Shown: positions 27,323-36,810, numbered from the stretch's first letter. The stretch: DNA of 64,000 nucleotides from Kiloniella laminariae (GCF_027214005.1 NZ_JAPWGY010000009.1:62001-126000), one strand, 5' to 3'. The notes: a model not told the origin generated them from the letters alone. Made by a program: numbers and translations.

Positions 27323-27646
27323 ATGGAACCAAACGCAGCAGATCGCCGCGACTACACCCGCCATCCCCGGAAACTGAAGGCTCTTGTTCTTCTTGACGAT
27401 TCCTGGCAACCAGCGGAATGCAAAGATATATCCGGAAGCGGAATACGCTTTAAAACAAAGGCGCGACCAGAAACCGAGAAGATGATCGAGATTCATGTCG
27501 ACAGTCTTGGACGTTTCGAGGGTCGGGTAATCCGGCATGTAGCAGATGGTTTTGTTGTTCAACTGAGCTCATCGCCCATCATCAAAGAGCAGCTGGATGA
27601 AGAACTGGGCGAGCCCCAGGAAACCAGAATTACAGATAAAACCTGA
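27323..27646 (+). CDS. PilZ domain protein (c-di-GMP effector)
   Basis: 107 residues, single PilZ domain. The binding motifs are RRDYTRHPR at residues 8-16 (RxxxR) and DISGSGIRF at about 38-46 (D/NxSxxG). Both needed for binding cyclic di-GMP are present. The protein ends in an acidic tail, EQLDEELGEPQE. The start has an excellent ribosome-binding site, AGGAGGGAG. Single-domain PilZ proteins usually act by binding another protein, often of the flagellar or exopolysaccharide system. The CheZ gene is convergent next to it. Confidence 0.93.
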   Translation: MEPNAADRRDYTRHPRKLKALVLLDDSWQPAECKDISGSGIRFKTKARPETEKMIEIHVDSLGRFEGRVIRHVADGFVVQLSSSPIIKEQLDEELGEPQETRITDKT

Positions 27647-27656
27647 TTTATAGATG

Positions 27657-27690
27657 CGAGAAAAGCGGCATTTCTGCCGCTTTTCTCGTT
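27657..27690. terminator. Bidirectional terminator between PilZ gene and cheZ
   Basis: Perfect 14-bp stem CGAGAAAAGCGGCA (27657-27670), loop TTTC, TGCCGCTTTTCTCG (27675-27688). Convergent genes lie on both sides. Confidence 0.85.
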
Positions 27691-27762
27691 TCCGGAAGAC
27701 ATTTCAGACAAAATCTCTGACTTCAGAAGCAGTCCGCCAGGCCTTCTATTTCTTATATCTCT

Positions 27763-28488
27763 CTAATCAAACAACGCATCAATATCGTCCTGGGTAATCC
27801 CCTCGTTGGCTGCAGCCGGACCATTCATGAGCTGATCATCGCCATCGCGTCCATCCTCGACCCCTACTGGCAAATCAACAAAGGCTTCAACACCCCAGAT
27901 ATTGATCATGGCAACGATACGATCTTCGATAAAACGCAAGGTATTGATGATTTTGGTCATCCTTTGACCGGTAATATCCTGAAAGTTTGATGCCTCAAGA
28001 ATCGTGATCACGTTACCGGCAATTTTTTCGCAAGCCGTCTGCACATCAGTATCATCGTGCAACAACCCGGAAAGTTCATTGACAATATGTTCAATCTTCT
28101 CGTTTGCATCCAGGATTGCGTTTGTCGCCGACTCTGTCGCCATGACGATTGCATCAAGCTCATTAGTTGACTTGGCAAAAGGATTGTCGACATCATCAGG
28201 ATGCTTGATTGCCGCAATTTCTTTTTTTGTCTTGCCGATCATTCTGACCATCTGCGCGATTTCAAGACGCACATCTTCGGCATCGTTGAAACTTTTTGTT
28301 GCTGCAGCGGTCTCTGCTGTTGGACGCACGGCCACATTGGACTGCTTAAGCGCAGTTATTTCCTGGCGAAGTTCGTTGATCGCCTCAAAAAGGTGCATAT
28401 TCGAAATAGCGGCATCAGGTGGCAGTCCCCTGCGGAGACGAACCCCCCGTTCAGCTGCATATTCCTTCTTAGGCTCAATTTTATTCAT
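27763..28488 (-). CDS. cheZ: Chemotaxis protein phosphatase CheZ
   Basis: 241 residues, mostly one long helical hairpin. The catalytic segment NFQDITGQRM (Gln about residue 170) matches the NFQDLTGQ region of CheZ, where this Gln positions water to remove phosphate from CheY-P. The C-terminal helix GITQDDIDALFD is the CheY-binding tail. A central helical section (IVNELSGLLHDDTDVQTACEKIA) forms the dimer bundle. The middle has two short inserts not found in E. coli CheZ (214 residues). It lies alone and convergent with the PilZ gene; the che/fli genes are elsewhere. Confidence 0.93.
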   Translation of the reverse strand: MNKIEPKKEYAAERGVRLRRGLPPDAAISNMHLFEAINELRQEITALKQSNVAVRPTAETAAATKSFNDAEDVRLEIAQMVRMIGKTKKEIAAIKHPDDVDNPFAKSTNELDAIVMATESATNAILDANEKIEHIVNELSGLLHDDTDVQTACEKIAGNVITILEASNFQDITGQRMTKIINTLRFIEDRIVAMINIWGVEAFVDLPVGVEDGRDGDDQLMNGPAAANEGITQDDIDALFD

Positions 28489-28740
28489 ATTCAGGCTCCA
28501 ACAAATACCCCCAAAATCGTTGCTTACCTTAAATCAACAAACTTAATGATTTATTGAATAGCGACAAAATAGTGCAATTAAACCAATAAAAATTTTGACC
28601 AACTGAACAAATTTTTATCCTGTACGAGAACGATTGGTTGAATATTCCGGTCTTTTAGATCAACATATTCGCCGGACTCCGGTGTGAATCCGGTAACGAC
28701 AACTTTTGAAATGAAAAATAACAGGGATGGGACTCTCACA

Positions 28741-29742
28741 ATGAAGAAGCTGTTCCAGACGGCTGCTGCGTCACTCATTGCTATGGCTGCGGCAACCTCT
28801 TACGCAGATGAAATCAAACCTGCCGTTGTCTTTGACATGGGCGGCAAGTTCGACAAATCCTTTAACGAAGGCGTCTACAACGGCGTTGAAAAATTCAAAT
28901 CCGAAACCGGTATTGAATACAAAGAATTTGAGGTTACAAACCCCTCACAGCGCGAACAGGCCATTCGTAAAATGGCCCAACGTGGCTCCAACCCGATTAT
29001 TGGCGTTGGCTTTGCTCAGGAAGCAGCGATTGCAAAGGTTGCTCAGGAATACCCTGATATCCACTTTACAATTATCGATGCTGTCGTCGATCTTCCCAAT
29101 GTGCAGTCCGTTGTCTTTAAGGAACACGAAGGATCTTTCCTTGTTGGTGTTCTAGCTGCAATGGCTTCGGAAACCAATACAGTAGGCTTTATCGGCGGCA
29201 TGGATATTCCGCTGATCCAAAAATTTGCCTGTGGATATGCGCAAGGTGCAAAATATGTCAAAGGCGATGCCAGTGTCCTGAGCAATATGACCGGAACAAC
29301 GCCCTCCGCCTGGAATGACCCTGGTAAAGGCAGTGAACTGGCCAAGAGCCAGTTTGACCGCGGGGCAGACGTCATTTTTGCTGCAGCCGGAGGAACTGGA
29401 ATTGGTGTTTACCAGGCAGCCAAAGATGCCGGGAAACTGGCAATCGGTGTCGATTCAAACCAGAACCACCTTCAACCCGGCACGATGCTGACCTCCATGA
29501 CAAAACAGGTTGATGTTGCGGCCTATAATACTTTCAAGACCGCAATGGAAGGCACATGGAAACCGGGAATTCTTTCTCTTGGTCTGGCTGAGAACGGCGT
29601 GGATTGGGCTCTTGACGAGAACAACAAATCTTTGATCACCGATGAAATGACAGCCAAGGTGAAAGAGGCACGCGAAGAAATTGTCGCCGGTAAAATCTCT
29701 GTTCACGATTATATGGAAGACAATAGCTGTCCTTCCTTGTAA
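28741..29742 (+). CDS. BMP family nucleoside-binding periplasmic protein
   Basis: 333 residues from the ATG at 28741. The signal peptide is at about 1-22 (MKKLFQTAAASLIAMAAATS, cleavage near YADE). The BMP/Med fold follows: VVFDMGGKFDKSFNEGVYNGVEKF near residue 30, FKEHEGSFLVGVLAAM near 125, FIGGMDIPLIQKFACGYAQGA, and the binding-site GVDSNQNHL near 242. BMP receptors feed purine or pyrimidine nucleosides to NupA/BmpB-type importers. It heads an eleven-gene operon of uptake and breakdown. The start was moved from an upstream in-frame ATG because only this one gives a normal signal peptide. Confidence 0.93.
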   Translation: MKKLFQTAAASLIAMAAATSYADEIKPAVVFDMGGKFDKSFNEGVYNGVEKFKSETGIEYKEFEVTNPSQREQAIRKMAQRGSNPIIGVGFAQEAAIAKVAQEYPDIHFTIIDAVVDLPNVQSVVFKEHEGSFLVGVLAAMASETNTVGFIGGMDIPLIQKFACGYAQGAKYVKGDASVLSNMTGTTPSAWNDPGKGSELAKSQFDRGADVIFAAAGGTGIGVYQAAKDAGKLAIGVDSNQNHLQPGTMLTSMTKQVDVAAYNTFKTAMEGTWKPGILSLGLAENGVDWALDENNKSLITDEMTAKVKEAREEIVAGKISVHDYMEDNSCPSL

Positions 29743-29779
29743 TCGCTGATTTATCCGTAACCATAATATTAGGTTTCGC

Positions 29780-31423
29780 ATGACTGTTGAACAGATCGCG
29801 ACCAGCAGGTCTGATGTGGCGGGGGGGCAAGCAGCCCCCCCAACCACAAGTAAAACCCCCGCTATCGAACTCAAGGGTATAAGCAAGAGTTTCGGTCCGG
29901 TAAAAGCCAATCAGGATGTTGACCTGAAAGTTCTCCCGGGAACCATCCATGGCATCATCGGCGAAAATGGCGCCGGAAAATCGACACTGATGAGCATTCT
30001 CTATGGCTTTTACGAAGCCGATTCCGGGGATATCTTCATTTGCGGAAAAAAACAGGATATTCGTTCTTCTAAAGACGCAATATCTGCTGGAATCGGTATG
30101 GTTCACCAGCATTTTATGCTTGTGGAAACGTTTACTGTTCTCGAAAATGTGATGCTCGGCGCCGAAGGCGGCAGCCTGCTGAACAAAAGCAGTACTCTAG
30201 CCAGAAATGAACTGCTCAGGCTCTCGCAAGAATATAGTCTCGCAGTTGATCCTGACGCATTGATAGGTGAACTTCCTGTTGGCCTGCAACAGCGTGTAGA
30301 AATTCTCAAGGCACTCTATCGGGGAGCCGAAATTCTTATCCTTGACGAACCCACAGGAGTTCTCACCCCACAGGAAACAGAACAGCTCTTCAAAATCCTG
30401 GATATTCTCCGCAGCCGTGGGGTCAGTATTATCCTGATCACCCATAAACTGCAGGAAATCATGGCGATCACGGATCGGGTATCCGTTATGCGCGCAGGCA
30501 CTATGGTTTCGGAAAGAGAAACCAAAGACACGTCAAAGAACGAGCTCGCAGAACTGATGGTTGGCCGGAAGGTATTGCTTGAGGTCACCAAAGACGAGGC
30601 CACTCCCCAGGAAACCCTGCTTGAAGCAAAAGAGATTAGTTACAGGGATGAAGATGGCATTCTGCGACTGGACAATGTGTCACTTACCCTGCGTGCCGGA
30701 GAAATCGTCGGGATCGCCGGTGTTTCCGGTAATGGCCAAACAGAGCTTCTAGCAGCCCTGAGTGGTATCTGTGCCCTCCATCAGGGCAGTATTACCATTG
30801 GGGATCGTGAGATTACCCCCGATTCCCCCAGCTCGGCCAAAGAAATCAGAGAGTTTGGTGTCGCGCATGTCCCGGAAGACCGCCATCGAATGGGTATGGT
30901 CACCGCTTTTGACGCCAAAGAAGTGGCCATCATGGGTTACCATGAAGACAGCGCCTATAATGGCGCCTTTCTGATGAACGAGAAAGCAGTCGAAAACCAT
31001 TGTCGCCAGCTAATGCAGGAATACGATGTTCGCCCCGAAGATCCCAACCTGAAATCAGCCAACTTCTCTGGTGGTAATCAACAGAAGCTGGTATTGGCCC
31101 GGGAAATGGACCGCGCCCCCAAAATCTTGCTGGTTGGTCAGCCCACCCGTGGAGTAGATATTGGCGCGATCGAGTTCATCCATAAAAATCTGATAAAAAT
31201 GCGGGATGCTGGCAGCGCCATTCTTCTGGTTTCAGTCGAACTGGAAGAAGTCCTTTCCCTCAGTGACCGCATTATCGTGATGTTTGAAGGCCGAATTGTT
31301 GGTGAGGTTACCGCCAAGGATGCTGATGCCTGCCAGTTGGGTTTGTTAATGGGCAATGCTGGCGCGGAAGAAAAAAGAAATTCCTCAAATAACACAATAA
31401 TGACCGGGGAGCTTTCTGAATGA
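29780..31423 (+). CDS. Nucleoside ABC importer, tandem ATP-binding protein
   Basis: 547 residues with two ATPase domains, like NupA/YufO and RbsA. In domain 1, Walker A GENGAGKST is near residue 67, the signature is the degenerate LPVGLQQRVEIL, and Walker B ILILDEPTGVLTP is near 190. In domain 2, the P-loop GVSGNGQTEL lacks the usual Lys-Ser/Thr pair, the signature FSGGNQQKLVLA is intact, and Walker B (ILLVGQPTRGVD) has no Glu. One site is therefore probably catalytic, as is normal in this branch. A G7 tract and C7 tract form a hairpin 42 bases into the gene. It overlaps the first permease by 4 bases. Confidence 0.93.
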   Translation: MTVEQIATSRSDVAGGQAAPPTTSKTPAIELKGISKSFGPVKANQDVDLKVLPGTIHGIIGENGAGKSTLMSILYGFYEADSGDIFICGKKQDIRSSKDAISAGIGMVHQHFMLVETFTVLENVMLGAEGGSLLNKSSTLARNELLRLSQEYSLAVDPDALIGELPVGLQQRVEILKALYRGAEILILDEPTGVLTPQETEQLFKILDILRSRGVSIILITHKLQEIMAITDRVSVMRAGTMVSERETKDTSKNELAELMVGRKVLLEVTKDEATPQETLLEAKEISYRDEDGILRLDNVSLTLRAGEIVGIAGVSGNGQTELLAALSGICALHQGSITIGDREITPDSPSSAKEIREFGVAHVPEDRHRMGMVTAFDAKEVAIMGYHEDSAYNGAFLMNEKAVENHCRQLMQEYDVRPEDPNLKSANFSGGNQQKLVLAREMDRAPKILLVGQPTRGVDIGAIEFIHKNLIKMRDAGSAILLVSVELEEVLSLSDRIIVMFEGRIVGEVTAKDADACQLGLLMGNAGAEEKRNSSNNTIMTGELSE

Positions 31424-32544
31424 GCAGCCCAAACAAGAACCTGCCTGGCTGGATTGATGTTGGCTTGATCCCGCTGATCAATATCTCTCTGGCTTTTCTG
31501 GTTTCAGGATTTGTCATCTGGCTTATTGGGGAAGATCCCATTGAAGCCGTCAAAATTATGATTAATGGTGCTTTTGGATACGATGAAGCCCTTGGCTACA
31601 CGCTGTATTACACCACAAACTTTGTCTTTACCGGTCTTGCTGTTGCCGTGGCTTTCCATGCCAGCCTGTTCAATATTGGTGGCGAAGGGCAGGCCTATAT
31701 AGGTGGTCTGGGCGTTGGCTTGTTATGCCTTTTGCTTGATCAGTATTTTCCCTTGTGGTTGATTTTGCCGCTTGCCATCATTGCCTCTGGTCTCTTTGGT
31801 GCGGCCTGGGCCTACATCCCGGCCTATCTCCAGGCCTATCGTGGCAGTCACATTGTTATCACCACCATAATGTTCAACTTCATCGCCGCAGCGTTGATGA
31901 ACTATCTTCTGGTCAATATCCTGATCGCTCCCGGATCCGGATCACCAGAAAGCCGTGTCTTTGAAGAGACCGCCTGGTTGCCCTTCATGCACGAGATTTT
32001 CGCCTGGTTTGGGGCTGAAATTACTCGGAGTCCTCTCAATCTTTCAATTGTTCTGGCTGCAATTGCCTCTGTTTTTGTATGGTTTTTTATCTGGCACACC
32101 CGTTGGGGTTACGCCATCCGTATGCTCGGACACAATGAAAACGCCGCGCAATATAGCGGCATAGATACCAAGCGGGTTATTATCGGCACCATGTGTCTTT
32201 CCGGGGCCCTGGCCAGCTTTGTCGGTATAAACGAAATCATGGGTGTGCATCATCGCATCCTGCTTGAATTCACAGCAGGATACGGCTTCACCGGGATTGC
32301 CGTTTCGCTAATGGGGCGGAACCATCCGATAGGTATCATCATAGCAAGTCTTCTGTTTGGTGCCCTCTATCAAGGAGGCGCAGAACTGGCCTTTGAAATA
32401 CCAACGATCCAAAAAGAAATGATAACGACAATTCAGGGCCTTGTTATTCTTTTTTGCGGTGCGCTTGCTCTTATGATCAGACCGACACTGGAACGGCTGT
32501 TTAGCAACTTTACTCAAAACAACAAGACAGCAGTAGTGGAGTAA
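31420..32544 (+). CDS. Nucleoside ABC importer permease 1
   Basis: 374 residues of the NupP/YufP type (BPD_transp_2 fold), about ten membrane segments, for example GGEGQAYIGGLGVGLLCLLL and MFNFIAAALMNYLLVNIL. The conserved GGEGQ in the N-terminal third and RMLGHNENAAQYSGI with LSGALASFVGINEIMGVHHR in the C-terminal third match the BMP-dependent permeases. The start overlaps the ATPase gene by ATGA (31420-31423). It forms the channel with the second permease. Confidence 0.93.
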   Translation: MSSPNKNLPGWIDVGLIPLINISLAFLVSGFVIWLIGEDPIEAVKIMINGAFGYDEALGYTLYYTTNFVFTGLAVAVAFHASLFNIGGEGQAYIGGLGVGLLCLLLDQYFPLWLILPLAIIASGLFGAAWAYIPAYLQAYRGSHIVITTIMFNFIAAALMNYLLVNILIAPGSGSPESRVFEETAWLPFMHEIFAWFGAEITRSPLNLSIVLAAIASVFVWFFIWHTRWGYAIRMLGHNENAAQYSGIDTKRVIIGTMCLSGALASFVGINEIMGVHHRILLEFTAGYGFTGIAVSLMGRNHPIGIIIASLLFGALYQGGAELAFEIPTIQKEMITTIQGLVILFCGALALMIRPTLERLFSNFTQNNKTAVVE

Positions 32545-32548
32545 GATA

Positions 32549-33523
32549 ATGGACGATTTCTTTCTCCTTTCCCTTTCCACCCTTGATTCCACTCTGAGGC
32601 TTTCCACGCCACTTATCCTCTGTGCCATGGCCGGGATTTTTTCAGAGAGATCAGGCATCATCGACATCGGCCTGGAAGGAAAACTGCTTGCCGGTGCTTT
32701 TGCAGCTGCAGCAGCGGCGGCCTACAGCGGATCGGCAATGCTTGGTCTCACAGCAGCCATTTTCACTTCTATAGCTATGGCTTTACTCCATGGCTTTGCC
32801 TGTATCACGCATAAAGGCAACCAGGTCGTCAGTGGACTAGCCATCAATATACTGGCCTCTGGACTGACTGTTACCTTTGGTATTGCCTGGTTCCACCAAG
32901 GCGGACAAACACCTAATCTCAGCGGTGACGCCCGTTTTTCTCCTGTCACCCTCCCGGGAGCAGAGATCATCAGAGAAGTTCCCTTTCTCGGCCCGATCTA
33001 CACGGAATTGCTGAGCGGTCACAATCTTCTGGTCTATGTTGCCTTCCTTGCTGTCCCCCTCACCTGGTGGATACTCTACAAGACACGATTTGGCTTGCGA
33101 CTACGGGCCGTCGGCGAAAACCCTCAAGCTGTTGATACAGCGGGGATCTCGGTGACGTTTCTCCGTTACAGGGCAGTAATTTGTGCCGGAATTCTCTGCG
33201 GTATTGCAGGGGCCTATCTCTCCACGGCTCACAACGCTGCTTTTGGCCGTGAAATGTCTGCCGGACAAGGTTATATCGCCCTGGCAGCGATGATTTTCGG
33301 CAAATGGCGTCCGGTTCCGGGGCTTTTAGCCTGTCTTCTCTTTGGCTTTCTTAATGCTCTCGCCTTTCGTCTGGAGGGTGTTTCTGTCCCCGGCATTGGC
33401 CAAATTCCAGTACAGTTGATGCAATCACTCCCCTATGTGTTAACAGTGATTCTTCTGGCTGGCTTCATCGGCAAAGCCATTGCGCCCAAAGCCATTGGCC
33501 GCCCTTATGTCAAGGAACGATAG
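32549..33523 (+). CDS. Nucleoside ABC importer permease 2
   Basis: 324 residues, the shorter partner of the BMP-type permease pair (NupQ/YufQ). FSERSGIIDIGLEGKLLAGA near residue 30 is the typical N-terminal segment, and FGLRLRAVGENPQAVDTAGI and GAYLSTAHNAAFGREMSAGQ lie in the second half. It is mostly hydrophobic. It begins 4 bases after permease 1, and its stop precedes the cdd start by one base, so translation of transport and catabolic genes is coupled. Confidence 0.93.
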   Translation: MDDFFLLSLSTLDSTLRLSTPLILCAMAGIFSERSGIIDIGLEGKLLAGAFAAAAAAAYSGSAMLGLTAAIFTSIAMALLHGFACITHKGNQVVSGLAINILASGLTVTFGIAWFHQGGQTPNLSGDARFSPVTLPGAEIIREVPFLGPIYTELLSGHNLLVYVAFLAVPLTWWILYKTRFGLRLRAVGENPQAVDTAGISVTFLRYRAVICAGILCGIAGAYLSTAHNAAFGREMSAGQGYIALAAMIFGKWRPVPGLLACLLFGFLNALAFRLEGVSVPGIGQIPVQLMQSLPYVLTVILLAGFIGKAIAPKAIGRPYVKER

Positions 33524-33524
33524 A

Positions 33525-33926
33525 ATGACCAAAGACGACATTCTCTCTACCCTCACCGAAACCATGAAGCGGGCTTACGCTCCCTACTCAAAATTCCATG
33601 TCGCGTCAGTCATCCTCAGCAAAAGCGGGAAAAGCTATAGCGGCTGTAACGTCGAAAATGCGGCTTATCCTCTGGGGACCTGTGCTGAAGCTGGTGCCAT
33701 AGCCTCCATGGTTCAGGGCGGCGACAGAGAGATAAACGAGATTTATGTTATGGGATCAGGGGATGCGCTTGTGACGCCTTGCGGCGGTTGTCGACAGAAA
33801 ATCCGGGAGTTTGCCACACAACAAACCCGGATCCATGTCTGTGGCCCCGAAGGCATTCGTAAAAGCTATACGATGGACGACCTGCTTCCTGATTCATTTG
33901 GCCCTCATAATCTGACACATGACTGA
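33525..33926 (+). CDS. cdd: Cytidine deaminase
   Basis: 133 residues, the small homotetrameric zinc type. It deaminates cytidine and deoxycytidine to uridine and deoxyuridine in the cytosol. The zinc site is NVENAAYPLGTCAEAGAI (Cys and the catalytic Glu near residues 53-56) with PCGGCRQKI (Cys pair at about 86-89). The start at 33525 is chosen because the true family N-terminus (LSTLTETMKRAYAPYSKFHV) follows shortly, and the stop of the permease lies just before it. It overlaps the phosphorylase gene by 8 bases. Confidence 0.95.
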   Translation: MTKDDILSTLTETMKRAYAPYSKFHVASVILSKSGKSYSGCNVENAAYPLGTCAEAGAIASMVQGGDREINEIYVMGSGDALVTPCGGCRQKIREFATQQTRIHVCGPEGIRKSYTMDDLLPDSFGPHNLTHD

Positions 33927-34737
33927 TATTACAAAATCAACAGAAATTATCCGCTCAGCCCTGCAGGGAACCAAGCCCCAGGTTGCAATTGTCCTTGGAT
34001 CCGGCTTGGGACCTCTTGTCGAAGCTGTTGAGAACCCGACGACTCTGTCGTACGAAGCTCTCCCCGGGTTCCCGCGCCCTTCAGTCGAAGGCCACAGCGG
34101 GAGTCTGACACTGGGACAGATCAATGGCGTTGATGTGTTGGTTTTTCAAGGTCGGAGCCATTATTATGAAAATGGTAACGCAAGTGGTATGCTGACCGTG
34201 ATTGAAGTGATCCGTGCGCTTGAATGTCCTCAGTTGATACTGACCAACGCCGCAGGCAGTTTAAATAAAGACGCTGGCCCTGGCAGTCTGATGCTGATTA
34301 CCGATCATATTAATTATTCAGGGTTATCACCCCTGATTGGCGCCAGAGGCAATGACCGCTTTGTCGATCTGACGGATGCCTATGATCCTGCAATCAGAAA
34401 ACGCCTGAAGCAAACGGCCCGGGAACAGCACCTGACCCTGCATGAAGGGGTTTATATGTGGTTCTCCGGTCCTAACTTTGAAACTCCGGCAGAAATTCGT
34501 GCCGCAGGAATTCTGGGCGCCGATGCTGTCGGGATGTCAACAGTACCGGAAGTCATTTTGGCTCGCCGGGCCGGGATCCCGACCGCAGCTCTTTCGATTA
34601 TCACCAATTATGGTGCAGGTATGAGCGACACGGCGCTGACCCACGAGCAGACAATGCGCAATGCGAAAATCGCAGCAGATAATCTGATCAAGCTGATACG
34701 CTGCTATCTTGAAGATTTAGGAAACACACATGACTGA
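33919..34737 (+). CDS. punA: Purine nucleoside phosphorylase
   Basis: 272 residues of the trimeric PNP family. It splits inosine and guanosine with phosphate to base plus ribose-1-phosphate. Family landmarks are IVLGSGLGPLVEAV at about residues 25-38, PGFPRPSVEGHSG, LVFQGRSHYYEN, ILTNAAGSLNKDAGPGSLML (near 110) and the base site FETPAEIRAAG. This is the trimeric type, which prefers 6-oxopurines, unlike hexameric DeoD. It follows cdd in the catabolic part of the operon and overlaps deoC by 8 bases. Confidence 0.94.
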   Translation: MTDITKSTEIIRSALQGTKPQVAIVLGSGLGPLVEAVENPTTLSYEALPGFPRPSVEGHSGSLTLGQINGVDVLVFQGRSHYYENGNASGMLTVIEVIRALECPQLILTNAAGSLNKDAGPGSLMLITDHINYSGLSPLIGARGNDRFVDLTDAYDPAIRKRLKQTAREQHLTLHEGVYMWFSGPNFETPAEIRAAGILGADAVGMSTVPEVILARRAGIPTAALSIITNYGAGMSDTALTHEQTMRNAKIAADNLIKLIRCYLEDLGNTHD

Positions 34738-35485
34738 TACTGCAAAACTTGCCCTGAGTCTGCTTGATCTCACCAGCCTCTCTGAGAGCGACACAAAAGA
34801 GAGTATCCGTACACTCTGTGCAAAAGCCGTTACTCCTTTTGCACATGTTGCCGCCGTTTGTGTCTACCCGCAGTTCCTTTCGCTATGCCGTGAAACCCTC
34901 GATAATACCGGCGTTAATTTTGCTGCAGTCGCAAACTTCCCCGCCGGAAACGAAGGGCTGAAAGCCGCAATCCAGCAAACCCGGAAAATTATCGAATTGG
35001 GCGGCAACGAAGTTGATGTCGTTGTGCCTTATCAAGAGTGGATTGCCGGAAACAAAACCAGTTCTCCTGACCTGGTAAAAGCTTGCAAAGACGTTTGTGG
35101 TGCCAATGTTTCCCTCAAGGTTATTCTCGAAAGCGGGGCTTTTGCCAACCAAGCCGAGCTTTATGAACTAAGCCAGGCCAGTATTTCTTCCGGTGCCGAT
35201 TTCATCAAAACCTCGACGGGTAAAACAGATGTATCAGCAACATTGGAAGCCGCACAAACAATGCTTGAGGCCATCCGCGACAGCGGGAAAGCCTGTGGCT
35301 TCAAGGCATCTGGCGGCATCCGCACCCATGCACAGGCTGTAGAATATATGGAACTGGCATCAAAAATCATGGGGGAACATTGGATTTCGCCAGAAACTTT
35401 CCGCTTTGGTGCCAGTGGCCTCCTGAATGATCTGTTGTCAATCCTTGGCCACAAGGAACTGGCGGCTGAACAAGGCGGATATTGA
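34730..35485 (+). CDS. deoC: Deoxyribose-phosphate aldolase
   Basis: 251 residues, TIM-barrel aldolase that cleaves 2-deoxyribose-5-phosphate to acetaldehyde and glyceraldehyde-3-phosphate. The Schiff-base Lys is in FIKTSTGK (about residue 163) and VSLKVILESGA carries the catalytic Lys-relay position. The C-terminal KASGGIRTHAQAV holds the phosphate loop. It acts on the product of the phosphorylases and the mutase encoded around it. The stop overlaps the deoA start (TGATG). Confidence 0.96.
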   Translation: MTDTAKLALSLLDLTSLSESDTKESIRTLCAKAVTPFAHVAAVCVYPQFLSLCRETLDNTGVNFAAVANFPAGNEGLKAAIQQTRKIIELGGNEVDVVVPYQEWIAGNKTSSPDLVKACKDVCGANVSLKVILESGAFANQAELYELSQASISSGADFIKTSTGKTDVSATLEAAQTMLEAIRDSGKACGFKASGGIRTHAQAVEYMELASKIMGEHWISPETFRFGASGLLNDLLSILGHKELAAEQGGY

Positions 35486-36807
35486 TGTATCTTCCCCAAG
35501 AGATCATCCGAAAAAAACGGGAAGGCGAAAAACTTACCCCGGAAGAAATCTCTTTCTTTGTACAGGGAATTACCACAGAAACTGTCAGTGAAGGGCAGAT
35601 AGCCGCACTGGGCATGGCAATTTTTTTCAAGGGGATGTCTCTTCCGGAAACCATTGACCTGACTAAAGCCATGATCGCGTCCGGCCAGACGATTACCTGG
35701 CAAGAACTTTCAGATCTGGGACCCGTTCTCGACAAGCATTCAACCGGTGGGGTCGGCGATAAATTAAGCCTGATGCTTGCCCCCATTATTGCTGCCTGTG
35801 GCGGTTTTGTTCCCATGATCTCGGGACGTGGACTTGGTCATACGGGTGGAACACTGGACAAACTGGATTCCATTCCCGGGTACAAAACCGACATAAGTAT
35901 CGAGCACTTCAAGAAAGTTACCCGAAAGGCAGGCTGTGCCATTGTCGGGCAGACTGCGAATCTTGCACCGGCAGACAAGCGATTCTATGCGATCAGGGAC
36001 ATCACTGCCACAGTGGAATCCATTCCCCTTATCACGGCTTCAATTCTCTCCAAAAAGCTTTCCGCAGGTCTGCAGGGACTGGTGATGGATGTCAAAACGG
36101 GAAGTGGTGCCTTTGCCAAGTCATTCGAAATGGCAGAAGCCCTTGCCCAGAGTATTACAGATGTTGCGGCTGGCGCCGGATTACCGACCTCTGCATTGAT
36201 CACTGATATGAACCAGGTTCTGGGTACAACAGCAGGAAATGCCCTCGAAGTTCAGGAGGCCGTGACGTACCTTTCCGGAGAAAATCATCATGGTCACCAG
36301 CATGAGATTGTTAAGGCCCTCTGCGCTGAACTCCTCCTGATTGGTGGTTTGGCCCGATCTCCTCAAGAAGCCGAAGACAAGATCAAGGAAGTGCTGGAAA
36401 CAGGCGCAGCTCTCGCAAAGTTTGACGAAATGGTTCTCGGTCTGGGAGGTCCCAAAAATTTCTGCGCTACAGCAGATAAACATCTGACCAAAGCAGCCGT
36501 AGAAATAGATGTATTCATGAATGCAGAAGGCTATCTTGGCGCTATGGATAGCCGGAAGATCGGGCTTGCCGTCGTCTCCCTCGGTGGAGGTCGAACCGCA
36601 GCTGGGCAACAGATAGATCACTCGGTTGGCTTCAGCCATATTCAACCTGTCGGAACAATAATTGACCCGCGACAACCATTGGCCCGGGTACATGCCAAAA
36701 CAAGGGAAGCAGCTGAAACAGCGGCTCGTAATTACTGCTCCTCAATTACGGTATCGGATACTTGCCCCGCGATAACAGCACCTGTTTTGAACAAGATACA
36801 GAGTTAA
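35485..36807 (+). CDS. deoA: Thymidine phosphorylase
   Basis: 440 residues, the same length as E. coli DeoA. It converts thymidine and deoxyuridine with phosphate to base plus deoxyribose-1-phosphate. The phosphate loop is KHSTGGVGDKLSLMLAPI near residue 84, and VMDVKTGSGAFAK holds the Lys-Ser pair near 190. The ATG at 35485 is used: it overlaps the deoC stop by one base. A TTG one codon before it also keeps the frame open but is less likely. It is followed by deoB after 3 bases. Confidence 0.96.
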   Translation: MYLPQEIIRKKREGEKLTPEEISFFVQGITTETVSEGQIAALGMAIFFKGMSLPETIDLTKAMIASGQTITWQELSDLGPVLDKHSTGGVGDKLSLMLAPIIAACGGFVPMISGRGLGHTGGTLDKLDSIPGYKTDISIEHFKKVTRKAGCAIVGQTANLAPADKRFYAIRDITATVESIPLITASILSKKLSAGLQGLVMDVKTGSGAFAKSFEMAEALAQSITDVAAGAGLPTSALITDMNQVLGTTAGNALEVQEAVTYLSGENHHGHQHEIVKALCAELLLIGGLARSPQEAEDKIKEVLETGAALAKFDEMVLGLGGPKNFCATADKHLTKAAVEIDVFMNAEGYLGAMDSRKIGLAVVSLGGGRTAAGQQIDHSVGFSHIQPVGTIIDPRQPLARVHAKTREAAETAARNYCSSITVSDTCPAITAPVLNKIQS

Positions 36808-36810
36808 AAA

